Origin: Burkholderia latens
GTDB taxonomy: Bacteria; Pseudomonadota; Gammaproteobacteria; Burkholderiales; Burkholderiaceae
Direction: 5' to 3'
Assembly: GCF_001718795.1 (NCBI RefSeq)
Contig: NZ_CP013438.1
Coordinates: 744,001-808,000 of the forward strand
DNA: 64,000 bases
Both the position numbers and the translations under genes were made by a program. The notes under the pieces are model-generated. The model did not search any database and had not been told where the DNA came from. It saw only the letters and a list, made by a program, of their open reading frames with translations. This document shows, one piece after another, positions 35,597 through 43,921 of the stretch; position 1 is the first letter of the stretch; the number at the start of each line of letters is the position of its first letter.

Positions 35597-36685
35597 TCAC
35601 GCGAAGCCCCCGCCGGGCGGAACGGCGGGGGCTGCGGACACATCGATCTCCACACGATTCTTGCCGTCGCGCTTCGCGCGATACAGCGCGCGATCGGCCG
35701 CCTCGATCAGCGACGTGGTCGGCACGCCCGCAGCCGGCACGACGCTCGCGCCGCCAATGCTGATCGTCACGTAGCGGCCGGTGGACGAATGCGCGTGTTC
35801 GAGCCGCAACGCCTCGACCGCGAGGCGGATCTTCTCGCCGAGCAGCCGCGCGGCCCCGGGCGCCGTCGCCGGCATCACGACCGCGAACTCCTCGCCGCCG
35901 AAGCGCGCAGCCAGATCGCCGGACTGTCCGAGGCACCGCTCGATGGTCGCCGCGACCTGCTTGAGCACGGTGTCGCCCGACACGTGTCCGTACGTGTCGT
36001 TGTACAGCTTGAAGTTGTCGACGTCGATCATCAGCAGCGACAGTTCGCTGCGCTCGCGCGCACCCCGGCGCCATTCGGCGGCCAGGTATTCGTCGAGATA
36101 GCGGCGGTTCGACAGCCCGGTCAGGCCGTCCGAATGCGTGAGGCGGCGCAGTTCGAGATTCGCCTCGAGCAGCTGTTGCTGCGATTGCCGTAGCGCGCGA
36201 TACGCCTCGTCGCGCTGCAGCAGGTTCATGTACGAGCGCGAGTGATAGCGGATCCGCGCGACCAGTTCGATGCGGTCGGGCAGCTTCACCAGGTAGTCGT
36301 TCGCACCCGCCGCGAACGCGGCGCTCTTGATCACCGGTTCTTCCTGCGTCGACAGTACGATGATCGGCACGTCGCGCGTCGCCGGGTTCGCGCGGTACGC
36401 CTTGACGAGGCTCAGCCCGTCGGTGCCCGGCATCACGAGATCCTGCAGCACCACGGTCGGCCGCGTCTCGATCGCGGTCGCGAGCGCGTCGTCCGAGCGT
36501 GCGCAGTAGTGGAAGTCGATGCCTTCCTCGTCGACGAGCGCGCGTCGCACGGCTTCCGCGACGATCGTCTGGTCGTCGACGAGCAGCACCATCGCAGGGG
36601 CGTCGGCGTGCGGCGTGGGCCGCGCGTGCGCGGCATCGAACGCGGGATGCGGGCCGCCGGGCGGCCGGGTGAAGTCGCTGGTCAT
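35597..36685 (-). CDS. WspR-like response regulator with diguanylate cyclase domain
   Basis: Makes c-di-GMP on phosphorylation. 362 residues: a 30-residue leader, a receiver (VLLVDDQTIV to VKLP; phosphoacceptor Asp82 in VVLQDLVMPGTDG), a coiled-coil linker (about 155-182) and a GGDEF domain with the active-site motif GGEEF at 263-267. This is the WspR layout. Unlike WspR, the inhibitory-site position reads Q254-S-G-D257 rather than RxxD, so product inhibition may be weakened. It lies 56 bases after the methylesterase gene, probably one operon. The hairpin AGCCCCCGCC/GGCGGGGGCT (35605-35633) sits in its last codons and may act as terminator. Confidence 0.92.
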   Translation of the reverse strand: MTSDFTRPPGGPHPAFDAAHARPTPHADAPAMVLLVDDQTIVAEAVRRALVDEEGIDFHYCARSDDALATAIETRPTVVLQDLVMPGTDGLSLVKAYRANPATRDVPIIVLSTQEEPVIKSAAFAAGANDYLVKLPDRIELVARIRYHSRSYMNLLQRDEAYRALRQSQQQLLEANLELRRLTHSDGLTGLSNRRYLDEYLAAEWRRGARERSELSLLMIDVDNFKLYNDTYGHVSGDTVLKQVAATIERCLGQSGDLAARFGGEEFAVVMPATAPGAARLLGEKIRLAVEALRLEHAHSSTGRYVTISIGGASVVPAAGVPTTSLIEAADRALYRAKRDGKNRVEIDVSAAPAVPPGGGFA

Positions 36686-36741
36686 GATCGGTGCCCGGTT
36701 GCGCCGTGGCCGCGACGGGTGTGACTGAGTTTCATCGGGCG

Positions 36742-37746
36742 TCAAATCCGTGCGAGCGCCGCCAGTTCGCCCGCGATGCGCTCGAGCGGCAGGATCGCGC
36801 GCGCTGCGCCGAGCGTCGCGGCCGCTTTCGGCATCCCGTAGACGGCGCTCGTCGCCTCGTCCTGCGCGATCGTGTGATAGCCCTTCATCCGCAGCGCCTT
36901 CAGGCCGATCGCGCCGTCGCGGCCCATGCCGGTCAGCAGCACGCCGATCACGCGGCCGGGCCAGTGCTCGGTCAGGCTGTTGAAGAACACGTCGACCGAC
37001 GGCCGGTACGGCGTCGCGGCCGGCTCGCGCGTGTATTCGAGCGTGCCGGCGCGCGTGATGCGCAGATGATCGTCGGTCGCCGCGAGCAACGCGATGCCCG
37101 GCTGCGGGCGGTCGCCTTCGTGCGCGATGCGCACCGTCAGCGGCGTCTGGCCGTCGAGCCATTGCGCCATTCCTTCGGCGAATGCGCGATCGACGTGCTG
37201 GACGATCACGATCGGTGCGCTGAAGTCGGCCGGCAGGCTGCCGAGGATCGACGCGAGCGCGCCGGGGCCGCCCGCGGACGCGCCGATCGCAATCAGCGGG
37301 CCGCCGCTGCCGCGTGCGGCCGTGCCGGCCGCGCGGACGCCGCCGGGCGCGTCCAGCAGCCGGCCGATCTGGTCGATCTTCGCGAGCAGCAGCCGTGCGG
37401 TGTCGCCGGCTTCGCCGTCGCCGAGCCGCGGCGTGTCGACCGCGTCGAGCGCGCCGGCGCCCATTGCCTCGAACACGCGCCACGCGTTTGCGCCGATGCA
37501 GCTCGTCACGATCAGGATCGCGCACGGGCGGCCGGAGCGCATGATGCGCCGCGTCGCCTCGATCCCGTCGAACTTCGGCATGATCAGGTCCATCAGCACG
37601 ACGTCGGGCGGCTGCGCGGCGCACAGTTCGACGGCCTGCGCGCCGTCGGTCGCGACCCACAGCACGCGATGCTCGGGCCGGCGCGCGATCGCACGGCGCA
37701 TCGCCTCGACGGCAAGCGGGAGGTCGTTGACGATGCCGATGTTCAC
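36742..37746 (-). CDS. CheB/WspF-like protein-glutamate methylesterase
   Basis: Receiver-controlled methylesterase that removes methyl groups from chemoreceptors. 334 residues: receiver domain with phosphoacceptor Asp53 (VVLMDLIMPKFDG), linker, then CheB catalytic domain with Ser157 (AIGASAGGPGAL), His184 (VIVQHVDRAFAEGM) and Asp278 (LLTGMGRDGAIGL). The start is GTG at 37746, giving (V)NIGIVNDLPLAVEAM as in WspF/CheB; no ATG gives a sensible N-terminus. Followed by the WspR-like cyclase, the order of wspF-wspR, but no wspA-E genes lie upstream. Confidence 0.92.
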   Translation of the reverse strand: MNIGIVNDLPLAVEAMRRAIARRPEHRVLWVATDGAQAVELCAAQPPDVVLMDLIMPKFDGIEATRRIMRSGRPCAILIVTSCIGANAWRVFEAMGAGALDAVDTPRLGDGEAGDTARLLLAKIDQIGRLLDAPGGVRAAGTAARGSGGPLIAIGASAGGPGALASILGSLPADFSAPIVIVQHVDRAFAEGMAQWLDGQTPLTVRIAHEGDRPQPGIALLAATDDHLRITRAGTLEYTREPAATPYRPSVDVFFNSLTEHWPGRVIGVLLTGMGRDGAIGLKALRMKGYHTIAQDEATSAVYGMPKAAATLGAARAILPLERIAGELAALARI

Positions 37747-38139
37747 AAGCGGGATACTCCGGTCGGTTCGTAGTGTTGGATATGGGCCGGGTTCATGGAA
37801 GGCGGTGTCGCTCCGGCGTGCCGAACGGCAGCGGCGGGAGACGGCACGGAGTTCTTTCGATTGGCTCGCCCGCATGCTGTCATGCGGCGCGAGCGGCGGC
37901 AACCGGAAAAATTGCGCATTGCGTCGTTTTCGACCTTTTTCTCTATCGTGAGGCGGGAATCGGCGCCGCCGGGGCACGCCGGACAGCCGCAAGCCGCACC
38001 ATGCCGCGGTGCGATAACCGCGCACCGGCAGGGCCGTTTCCGCAGGCGGGCGCGGTGGGGCGGCGTCCGCGGCGGCGCCCGCATCGGCAAGCAGGCTGCG
38101 CGACGGCCGGCGCCAGCCGTGCGCGGCGCGCATTCAGCC
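37747..38139. other. Intergenic region upstream of the CheB/WspF-like gene
   Basis: 393 bases without a credible gene. In particular no remnant of a CheA/WspE kinase could be found ahead of the methylesterase. A short AT-rich stretch near 37920-37950 (TCGTTTTCGACCTTTTTCTC) may belong to a promoter. Confidence 0.4.
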
Positions 38140-38364
38140 TCAATGGCTGCGCGCGTACCCCTGGATCAGCGCGCGCATCATTCCTTCGACCGTCGCGTCG
38201 CGCAAATCGGCTTCCTGCTCGCATTCCTCGACGAGCGCGGCGAATGCGGTGGCCAGCGTCACGCGGTCGACCTCGTGACGCTGTTCCATCAACGTCACCA
38301 TTCCGTCCTTCGCCAGATGAGCGGAGAACGCGCGGCTGCCGATGGTCTGGAATACGTCGATCAT
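38140..38364 (-). CDS. Small conserved hypothetical protein
   Basis: 74-residue soluble acidic protein, MIDVFQTIGSRAFSAHLAKD, then EQRHEVDRVTLATAFAALVEECEQEADL and ending MRALIQGYARSH, probably all alpha-helical. No family recognised. The codon pattern is gene-like and the start has GGGAGAGCC upstream. It is monocistronic. Confidence 0.7.
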   Translation of the reverse strand: MIDVFQTIGSRAFSAHLAKDGMVTLMEQRHEVDRVTLATAFAALVEECEQEADLRDATVEGMMRALIQGYARSH

Positions 38365-38698
38365 GGCGGCTCTCCCGTTCGTTTCGATGCCTTCCAGTTT
38401 AGTGTGCGCACCCGCGCTCCGCCACGCGCGGCGGCGGCCCGCTCCCGCCGCACATGCCGCGCTTCACGGCGCGGCTCGCGCGCCGGCCCGGTCCGACGGG
38501 CCGGTGCCGAACCGCGAGCGGCACATGGCGGGCACGCGGCAAAAGCGGTGTCGTACCGGTTTCAACGTTTACCCGTAGCCGCAAATTGTCGACTTTTTAT
38601 CGATAAAGTCTCGTGTTAGATTTTGCGGCCTGAAGCCGGTCGAAACCGGGCGGCCGGCGCGTGCTGACAGCGTCGGGGATCCGACACAAGGAGGGGCA
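38365..38698. other. Intergenic region upstream of DUF969 gene
   Basis: 334 bases between divergent genes; no gene seen. AT-rich patch at 38581-38622 (AAATTGTCGACTTTTTATCG and TTAGATTTTG) is the probable promoter of the DUF969-DUF979-DUF2891 unit; box spacing is not ideal. Confidence 0.4.
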
Positions 38699-39388
38699 AT
38701 GCTGGTGCTGATAGGGGTGCCGATCGTCGTGATCGGTTTCGCGCTGCGCTTCAACGCGCTGCTGGTGGTCACGATCGCGGGGCTCGCGACGGGGCTGGCG
38801 GGCGGGATGCATCTCGTCGACATCGTCAGTGCGTTCGGCAAGGCGTTCACCGACAACCGCTACATGGGGCTGATCTGGCTGACGCTGCCGGTGATCGCGC
38901 TGCTGGAGCGCAACGGGCTGAAAGAACAGGCGAAGCGGATGATTTCGCGCGTGCACGCGGCGACCACCGGCCGCGTGCTGATGCTCTACTTCGTGCTGCG
39001 CCAGGCGACCGCCGCGCTCGGCCTCACGTCGCTCGGCGGTCACGCGCAGATGGTGCGGCCGCTGATCGCGCCGATGGCCGAAGCCGCCGCGGTCAGCCGG
39101 CACGGCGACCTGCCGGAGTCGGTGCGTCAGCAGATCCGCGCGCATGCGTCGGCCGCGGACAACGTCGCCGTGTTCTTCGGCGAGGACATCTTCATTGCGA
39201 TCCAGTCGATCCTGCTGATCAAGGGCTTTCTCGAACAGAACGGAATCGCGATCGAGCCGCTGCACCTGTCGGTGTGGGCGATTCCGACCGCGATCGCCGC
39301 GCTGCTGATCCACTGTACGCGGCTCGCGCTGCTCGATCGTCGGCTGTCGCGCGGCTTCGGCGCATTCGGACGGGAGGGCGCGCGATGA
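38699..39388 (+). CDS. DUF969 family membrane protein
   Basis: 229 residues, five to six hydrophobic segments, conserved block GLIWLTLPVIALLERNGLKE, then LTSLGGHAQMVRPLIAPMAE. DUF969 and DUF979 proteins nearly always come as a pair and are thought to form a two-component permease, in some genomes next to 5-oxoproline or pyroglutamyl-peptidase genes. Start after AAGGAGGGGC. Stop overlaps the next start (ATGA). Confidence 0.9.
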   Translation: MLVLIGVPIVVIGFALRFNALLVVTIAGLATGLAGGMHLVDIVSAFGKAFTDNRYMGLIWLTLPVIALLERNGLKEQAKRMISRVHAATTGRVLMLYFVLRQATAALGLTSLGGHAQMVRPLIAPMAEAAAVSRHGDLPESVRQQIRAHASAADNVAVFFGEDIFIAIQSILLIKGFLEQNGIAIEPLHLSVWAIPTAIAALLIHCTRLALLDRRLSRGFGAFGREGAR

Positions 39389-40335
39389 TCGGCCTCGAAC
39401 CGCTGTATACGCTCGCCGGGCTGCTGTTTGCCGCGTTCGCGTGCTTCAACCTGACCGACCGCACGAACCCGCGCCGCGTCGTCAACTTCGCGTTCTGGGC
39501 GATCTACGCGCTCACGTTCCTGTTCGGTGCGCTGCTGCCGCACTTCGTGACCGGTTGCCTCGCGATCGCGCTCGCGCTGCTCGCGGGCTCTGGCAAGCTC
39601 GGCCGCGGCAAGTCCGACGAAGCGGGCGATGCGGCCGCCGCGCGGCGCGACGCGAAGGCGCTGCGCTTCGGCAACGTGCTGTTCCTGCCTGCGCTGCTGA
39701 TTCCCGTCGTCACGCTGATCGGCACGTTCGTGCTGAAGCTCGTGCCGTTCGTCGATCCGAAGAGCGTGACGCTGATTTCGCTCGTGCTCGGCACGCTGGT
39801 TGCGTTCGGCGTCGCGCTCGCGATGCTGCGCGATTCGCCGGTTCATGCGCTGAAGGAGGCGCGTCACACGATGGACGCGGTCGGCTGGGCCGCGATCCTG
39901 CCGCAGATGCTGGCGGCGCTCGGCGCACTGTTCGCGGTCGCGGGCGTCGGCGGGGTGGTGTCGGGGCTCGTGAAGGAGTGGGTGCCGATCGATTCGCCGT
40001 TCGCCGTCGTCGCGGCCTACACGGTAGGCATGGCGCTGTTCACGATGATCATGGGAAACGGGTTCGCCGCGTTCCCCGTGATGACGGCGGGCATCGGCCT
40101 GCCGCTGATCGTTCATCAGTTTCACGGCAATCCGGCGATCATGGGCGCGATCGGCATGCTCAGCGGCTTCTGCGGTACGCTGATGACGCCGATGGCCGCG
40201 AACTTCAACATCGTGCCGGCGGCGCTGCTGGAGCTGAAGGACAAGAACGGCGTGATCAAGGCGCAGTGGCCGACCGGCGTGCTGCTGCTGGCCGTGAACA
40301 CGCTGCTGATGTACGCGTTCGTATTCCGCTTCTGA
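39385..40335 (+). CDS. DUF979 family membrane protein
   Basis: 316 residues with about nine hydrophobic segments; conserved MGNGFAAFPVMTAGIGLPLI and GFCGTLMTPMAANFNIVPAALLE. Second half of the presumed DUF969/DUF979 permease; ATGA-coupled to the upstream gene. The substrate is unknown. Confidence 0.9.
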   Translation: MIGLEPLYTLAGLLFAAFACFNLTDRTNPRRVVNFAFWAIYALTFLFGALLPHFVTGCLAIALALLAGSGKLGRGKSDEAGDAAAARRDAKALRFGNVLFLPALLIPVVTLIGTFVLKLVPFVDPKSVTLISLVLGTLVAFGVALAMLRDSPVHALKEARHTMDAVGWAAILPQMLAALGALFAVAGVGGVVSGLVKEWVPIDSPFAVVAAYTVGMALFTMIMGNGFAAFPVMTAGIGLPLIVHQFHGNPAIMGAIGMLSGFCGTLMTPMAANFNIVPAALLELKDKNGVIKAQWPTGVLLLAVNTLLMYAFVFRF

Positions 40336-40345
40336 CGAGACTGCC

Positions 40346-41407
40346 ATGACCGATCGACTGACCGCCGAACTCGCATCGAAATTCGCGTCGCTCGCGCTCG
40401 CGCACTTGACCCGCGAATATCCGAACAAGCTCACGCATTCGCTCGAAGGCCCGCACGACGTGCAGGGGCCGCGCGCGCTGCATCCGATCTTCTACGGCAG
40501 TTACGACTGGCATTCGTGCGTGCACGGCTACTGGCTCGTGCTGCGCGTGCTCGAACGCTATCCGGCGCTGCCGGAGGCCGAGCGGATCATCGCCGTGGTC
40601 GATGCGCATTTCACCGACGCCAACGTGGCCGGCGAGCGTGCGTATCTCGCGTTGCCGCACAACAGCGGCTTCGAGCGGCCGTACGGCTGGGCGTGGCTGC
40701 TTGCGCTGTCCGCGCAGCTCGAGCGGCTCGCCCTGAAGGGCGTGGTCCCGCAGGCCGCGCGCTGGGCGAAGACGATGACGCCGCTCACCGAGCTGTTCGT
40801 GTCGCGTTTCGAGGCGTTTCTGCCGAAGGCGACCTACCCGCTGCGCGTCGGCACGCACTTCAACACCGCGTTCGCACTCGCGCTGACGTTCGACTTCGCG
40901 CGCGCGACGCAGCGCGACGGGCTCGCGGCGCTGATTGTCGACACGGCGAAGCGCTGGCACCTGAACGACGTCGCGTGTCAGGCGTGGGAGCCGTCGGGCG
41001 ACGAGTTCCTGTCGCCCGCGCTGATGGAGGCTGAGCTGATGCGGCGCGTGCTGCCGCCCGGCGAATTCGACGGCTGGTTCGCGCGTTTCCTGCCGGATCT
41101 CGCGCGTGGCGAGCCGGCGACGCTGTTCGTGCCGGCCACCGTCAGCGACCGCAGCGACGGCAAGATCGCGCATCTGGACGGATTGAACCTGAGCCGCGCG
41201 TGGTGCCAGCGCTCGCTGGCCGGCGCGCTGCCGGAAGGCGATGCGCGACGCACGAAGCTGCTCGATGCGGCGGACCGGCATCTCGCGAGCGCGCTCGCGC
41301 ACATCGCGGGCGACTACATGGGCGAGCACTGGCTCGCGACGTTCGCGCTGCTGGCGATCGAAGCGCACGCGTGTCGTCGCGAAACGAGCGACGCGGGTGC
41401 GCCGTAA
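40346..41407 (+). CDS. DUF2891 family protein
   Basis: 353-residue cytoplasmic alpha-helical protein; HPIFYGSYDWHSCVHGYW at about 46-63 is the DUF2891 hallmark, with repeated GW and GEHWLATFALLAIE near the end, resembling an alpha/alpha-toroid enzyme fold. Function unknown. Starts ten bases after DUF979 and belongs to the same operon, so it may act on what the permease brings in. Confidence 0.87.
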   Translation: MTDRLTAELASKFASLALAHLTREYPNKLTHSLEGPHDVQGPRALHPIFYGSYDWHSCVHGYWLVLRVLERYPALPEAERIIAVVDAHFTDANVAGERAYLALPHNSGFERPYGWAWLLALSAQLERLALKGVVPQAARWAKTMTPLTELFVSRFEAFLPKATYPLRVGTHFNTAFALALTFDFARATQRDGLAALIVDTAKRWHLNDVACQAWEPSGDEFLSPALMEAELMRRVLPPGEFDGWFARFLPDLARGEPATLFVPATVSDRSDGKIAHLDGLNLSRAWCQRSLAGALPEGDARRTKLLDAADRHLASALAHIAGDYMGEHWLATFALLAIEAHACRRETSDAGAP

Positions 41408-41551
41408 CGGTTTTGTAATGATCGAATTGGCTTTGCAGCGGACGCAATACCGCTTTCCATCGGCCGGGCGGCGCGACGCGGCAGCGAGTCGATACACTGC
41501 CGTACCGGTTGACAGGGCCCCGGCGCTGGCCCGAAGAAGGAGACAGTACAG

Positions 41552-42619
41552 ATGGACACCCAACGCGCAGCGGTCGTCACGTACCGCGGCAATGCGATCG
41601 AGAACACGCACGTCGCCGATGTGGCGGTGGTGGATGCCGGCGGCACGCTGCTGTTCCGGCTCGGCGATCCGTTCCGGATGACGCTCGCGCGCTCGGCGGC
41701 GAAGCCGGCGCAGGCGCTGTCCGTGATCGAGACGGGCGCACCGGAACGGTTCGGTTTCGACGACGCGGACATCGCGCTGATGTGCGCGTCGCACAGCAGC
41801 GAGGAACGGCATATCGCGCGCACGCGCGCGATGCTCGCGAAGGTCGATGCGCAGGAGTCGGATTTGCGCTGCGGCGGCCATGCGCCGCTGTCCGATGCGG
41901 TGTACCGGTCGTGGATCAAGCGCGACTACACGCCGACCGGCGTCTGCAGCAACTGTTCGGGCAAGCACGTCGGGATGCTGGCCGGCGCGCGGGCGATCGG
42001 CGCTGCGATTGCCGACTACCACCTGCCGGAGCATCCGATGCAGGTGCGCGTGAAGCACGTGGTCGCCGACGCATGCGGATTGCGCGATGACGAAGTCGAC
42101 TGGGCAATCGACGGCTGCAATCTGCCCACGCCGGCGTTCTCGCTCGATCGCCTGGCGCGTCTGTACGCGTCGCTGGCCGATGGCGCGGACCAGGTCGATG
42201 CGCGCGGCGCCGATGCGACGAGCGCCCGCGTGCGTGCGCTCGCGCGCATCCATCATGCGATGACGGCCTATCCGGAGCTGGTCGCCGGCGAAGGGCGCTA
42301 CTGCACGGTGCTGATGGATGCGTTCGAAGGCCAGGTCGTCGGCAAGCTCGGCGCGGACGCGTGCTACGGGATCGGCGTGCGTGCGTCGGCGCGCACGCGG
42401 GCACTCGGCGCCGATGGCGCGCTCGGCATCTCGGTGAAGATCGAGGACGGCAATATCGACGTGTTGTACATGATGGTCAGCGAACTGCTCGAACGGTTGC
42501 AGATCGGCACCGATGCGCAGCGTGCGCGGCTCGCCGCGTTCCACCGGCCGCCGATGCTGAATACGCAGGGCGTCGAAGTCGGCCACGCGACGTTCCCGTT
42601 CGAATTGCAGGAAGCCTGA
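41552..42619 (+). CDS. Asparaginase (L-asparaginase II family)
   Basis: Hydrolyses L-asparagine to aspartate and ammonia. 355 residues of the Rhizobium-type family (Pfam Asparaginase_II), not the classical ansA/ansB fold. Conserved blocks: LARSAAKPAQALSVIETGAP, CASHSSEERHIA, GVCSNCSGKHVGMLAGA and GCNLPTPAFSLDRLA, which carry the Ser/Lys/Cys residues of the active site. AGAAGGAGA lies before the ATG. With aspA and ansP nearby it completes an asparagine-to-fumarate route. Confidence 0.9.
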   Translation: MDTQRAAVVTYRGNAIENTHVADVAVVDAGGTLLFRLGDPFRMTLARSAAKPAQALSVIETGAPERFGFDDADIALMCASHSSEERHIARTRAMLAKVDAQESDLRCGGHAPLSDAVYRSWIKRDYTPTGVCSNCSGKHVGMLAGARAIGAAIADYHLPEHPMQVRVKHVVADACGLRDDEVDWAIDGCNLPTPAFSLDRLARLYASLADGADQVDARGADATSARVRALARIHHAMTAYPELVAGEGRYCTVLMDAFEGQVVGKLGADACYGIGVRASARTRALGADGALGISVKIEDGNIDVLYMMVSELLERLQIGTDAQRARLAAFHRPPMLNTQGVEVGHATFPFELQEA

Positions 42620-42792
42620 ACGGCGCCGCCGGCCGCGCCGATATCGCTGGCGCCGGCGCGCCTGCCGCGCGGTTCCCGACGCCGAGCGCGACCAACGGCG
42701 GTGCGCCCGCCGCGGCGCCGCGCTCGACGGCCTTTGCCGCATCGCTGAAACCGGGCAGGCTGCGCCCCGCGCCTCGCGCGCCGATGTGCGCG

Positions 42793-43767
42793 CTATGCGC
42801 CGACGGCGCGAATCTTCGCCAGCTCGGCTTCGGACAGCTCGCCGATGTGCGCGAGACGTTCCGCGAGAAAGTCCTTCAGCACACGCAGCTTCGCCGAGCT
42901 GCGCCGGTTCGCCAGATACGCGATGTAGATGTACTCGCCGGTCAGCTTGTTGTGCAGCCGATAGCGCGGCAGCACGGGTTCCAGCTGGCCGTTCGCGAGC
43001 AGGTCGCGCACGAGCCAGATCTCGAACTCGGCGATGCCGAGCCCCGCGCACGTCGCGTCGAGCAGGAGCTCCGAGTGATCGGTGACGAGGTTGCCGGCCG
43101 GCAGCACGCTGTGCCGCGCGTTGCCGCGCACGAGTTCCCAGCGCGGATCGCCTTCCGGATGCACGTAGCGCAGGCAGTTGTACTGCAGCAGGTCGTCCGG
43201 CGTCGCGGGGCGGCCGCAACGGTCGAGATAGCCGGGCGCGGCGCACAGGATGCTGTCGTTGCGCGACAGTCTGTGGACGACCAGATTGTCCAGATAGTTC
43301 TCGCCTTCGTGAATGTCGAGATCGAAACCGCCGGCAACGAGGTCGTTGTGATTGTCGGTGAGCCGCACGTCGAGCTGGATCGTCGGGTAGCGCGCGAGAA
43401 ACGGCGCGATCAGCGGCGCGAGATGGCGGCGCCCGAACGCGACCGGTGCGGTGAGCTTCAGCGGCCCGCTCGGCTGCGCGTTGAGCTCGGCGACGACGCG
43501 CAGCGTGTCGTCGAGATCGGCGATCAGCGTGACCGCGCGTTCCAGGTAGATGTGGCCGGCCTCGGTCAGCGTCACGCTGTGCGTCGAGCGATGCAGCAGC
43601 GCGACGCCGAGCGCGTCCTCGATCGCCGTGATCTTGCGCGCGACGGTGGACGTCGACACGTGCATCTCCTTCGCGACCGCCGAAAAGCTCCCCATTTCCA
43701 CGACCCGCACGAACGCGCGCATCGCGCCGAGGTGATCGAGCCCGGCGTCTCTCGCCATCGTTTTCAT
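42793..43767 (-). CDS. LysR-family regulator of the aspA-ansP unit
   Basis: 324 residues, CrgA/DsdC-like LysR: helix-turn-helix at about 19-75 (MRAFVRVVEMGSFSAVAKEM, then HVSTSTVARKITAIEDAL), effector domain 95-300. ATG 43767 has GAGAG upstream; another ATG at 43758 is possible. The gene is divergent from aspA, and the shared region contains a clear inverted repeat overlapping both promoters. Likely controls aspA and ansP, perhaps the asparaginase; effector could be aspartate or asparagine (inference). Confidence 0.88.
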   Translation of the reverse strand: MKTMARDAGLDHLGAMRAFVRVVEMGSFSAVAKEMHVSTSTVARKITAIEDALGVALLHRSTHSVTLTEAGHIYLERAVTLIADLDDTLRVVAELNAQPSGPLKLTAPVAFGRRHLAPLIAPFLARYPTIQLDVRLTDNHNDLVAGGFDLDIHEGENYLDNLVVHRLSRNDSILCAAPGYLDRCGRPATPDDLLQYNCLRYVHPEGDPRWELVRGNARHSVLPAGNLVTDHSELLLDATCAGLGIAEFEIWLVRDLLANGQLEPVLPRYRLHNKLTGEYIYIAYLANRRSSAKLRVLKDFLAERLAHIGELSEAELAKIRAVGA

Positions 43768-43806
43768 TCGTCTCTCGCTGTTGCGTCCCACGCAAAACCG
43801 CTTTCG

Positions 43807-43846
43807 ATAATACAGAAGGGAGGTTCTTTATGCAAAGGCATAGAAT
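43807..43846. promoter_or_regulatory. LysR-box-type inverted repeat with overlapping divergent promoters
   Basis: TATGC-AAAG-GCATA is a perfect inverted repeat at 43829-43842. It overlaps ATGCAA at 43830-43835, which reads TTGCAT (-35-like) on the minus strand, placed 17 bases from ATAATA at 43807-43812 (TATTAT, -10-like) for the LysR gene, and abuts TAGAAT at 43841-43846, a -10-like box facing aspA. Binding here would block the LysR promoter and act at aspA. Confidence 0.55.
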
Positions 43847-43921
43847 GCGACCCGTCGAACCGGGAAGCGGCGAAGGAAGCCGGCTATCCATGGCGGCAAG
43901 GGACATTTCAGGAGGGACACG

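Noticed and set aside
36742..38133. A longer CheB-like protein beginning at 38133
   Set aside because: The extra 129 residues are Arg/Pro-rich and resemble no domain; the receiver begins at GTG 37746.
40256..43906. A 1216-codon open frame on the minus strand
   Set aside because: It lies antisense to DUF2891 and asparaginase and its translation is Arg/Ala/His-rich without any domain; it is a by-product of GC-rich codon use.
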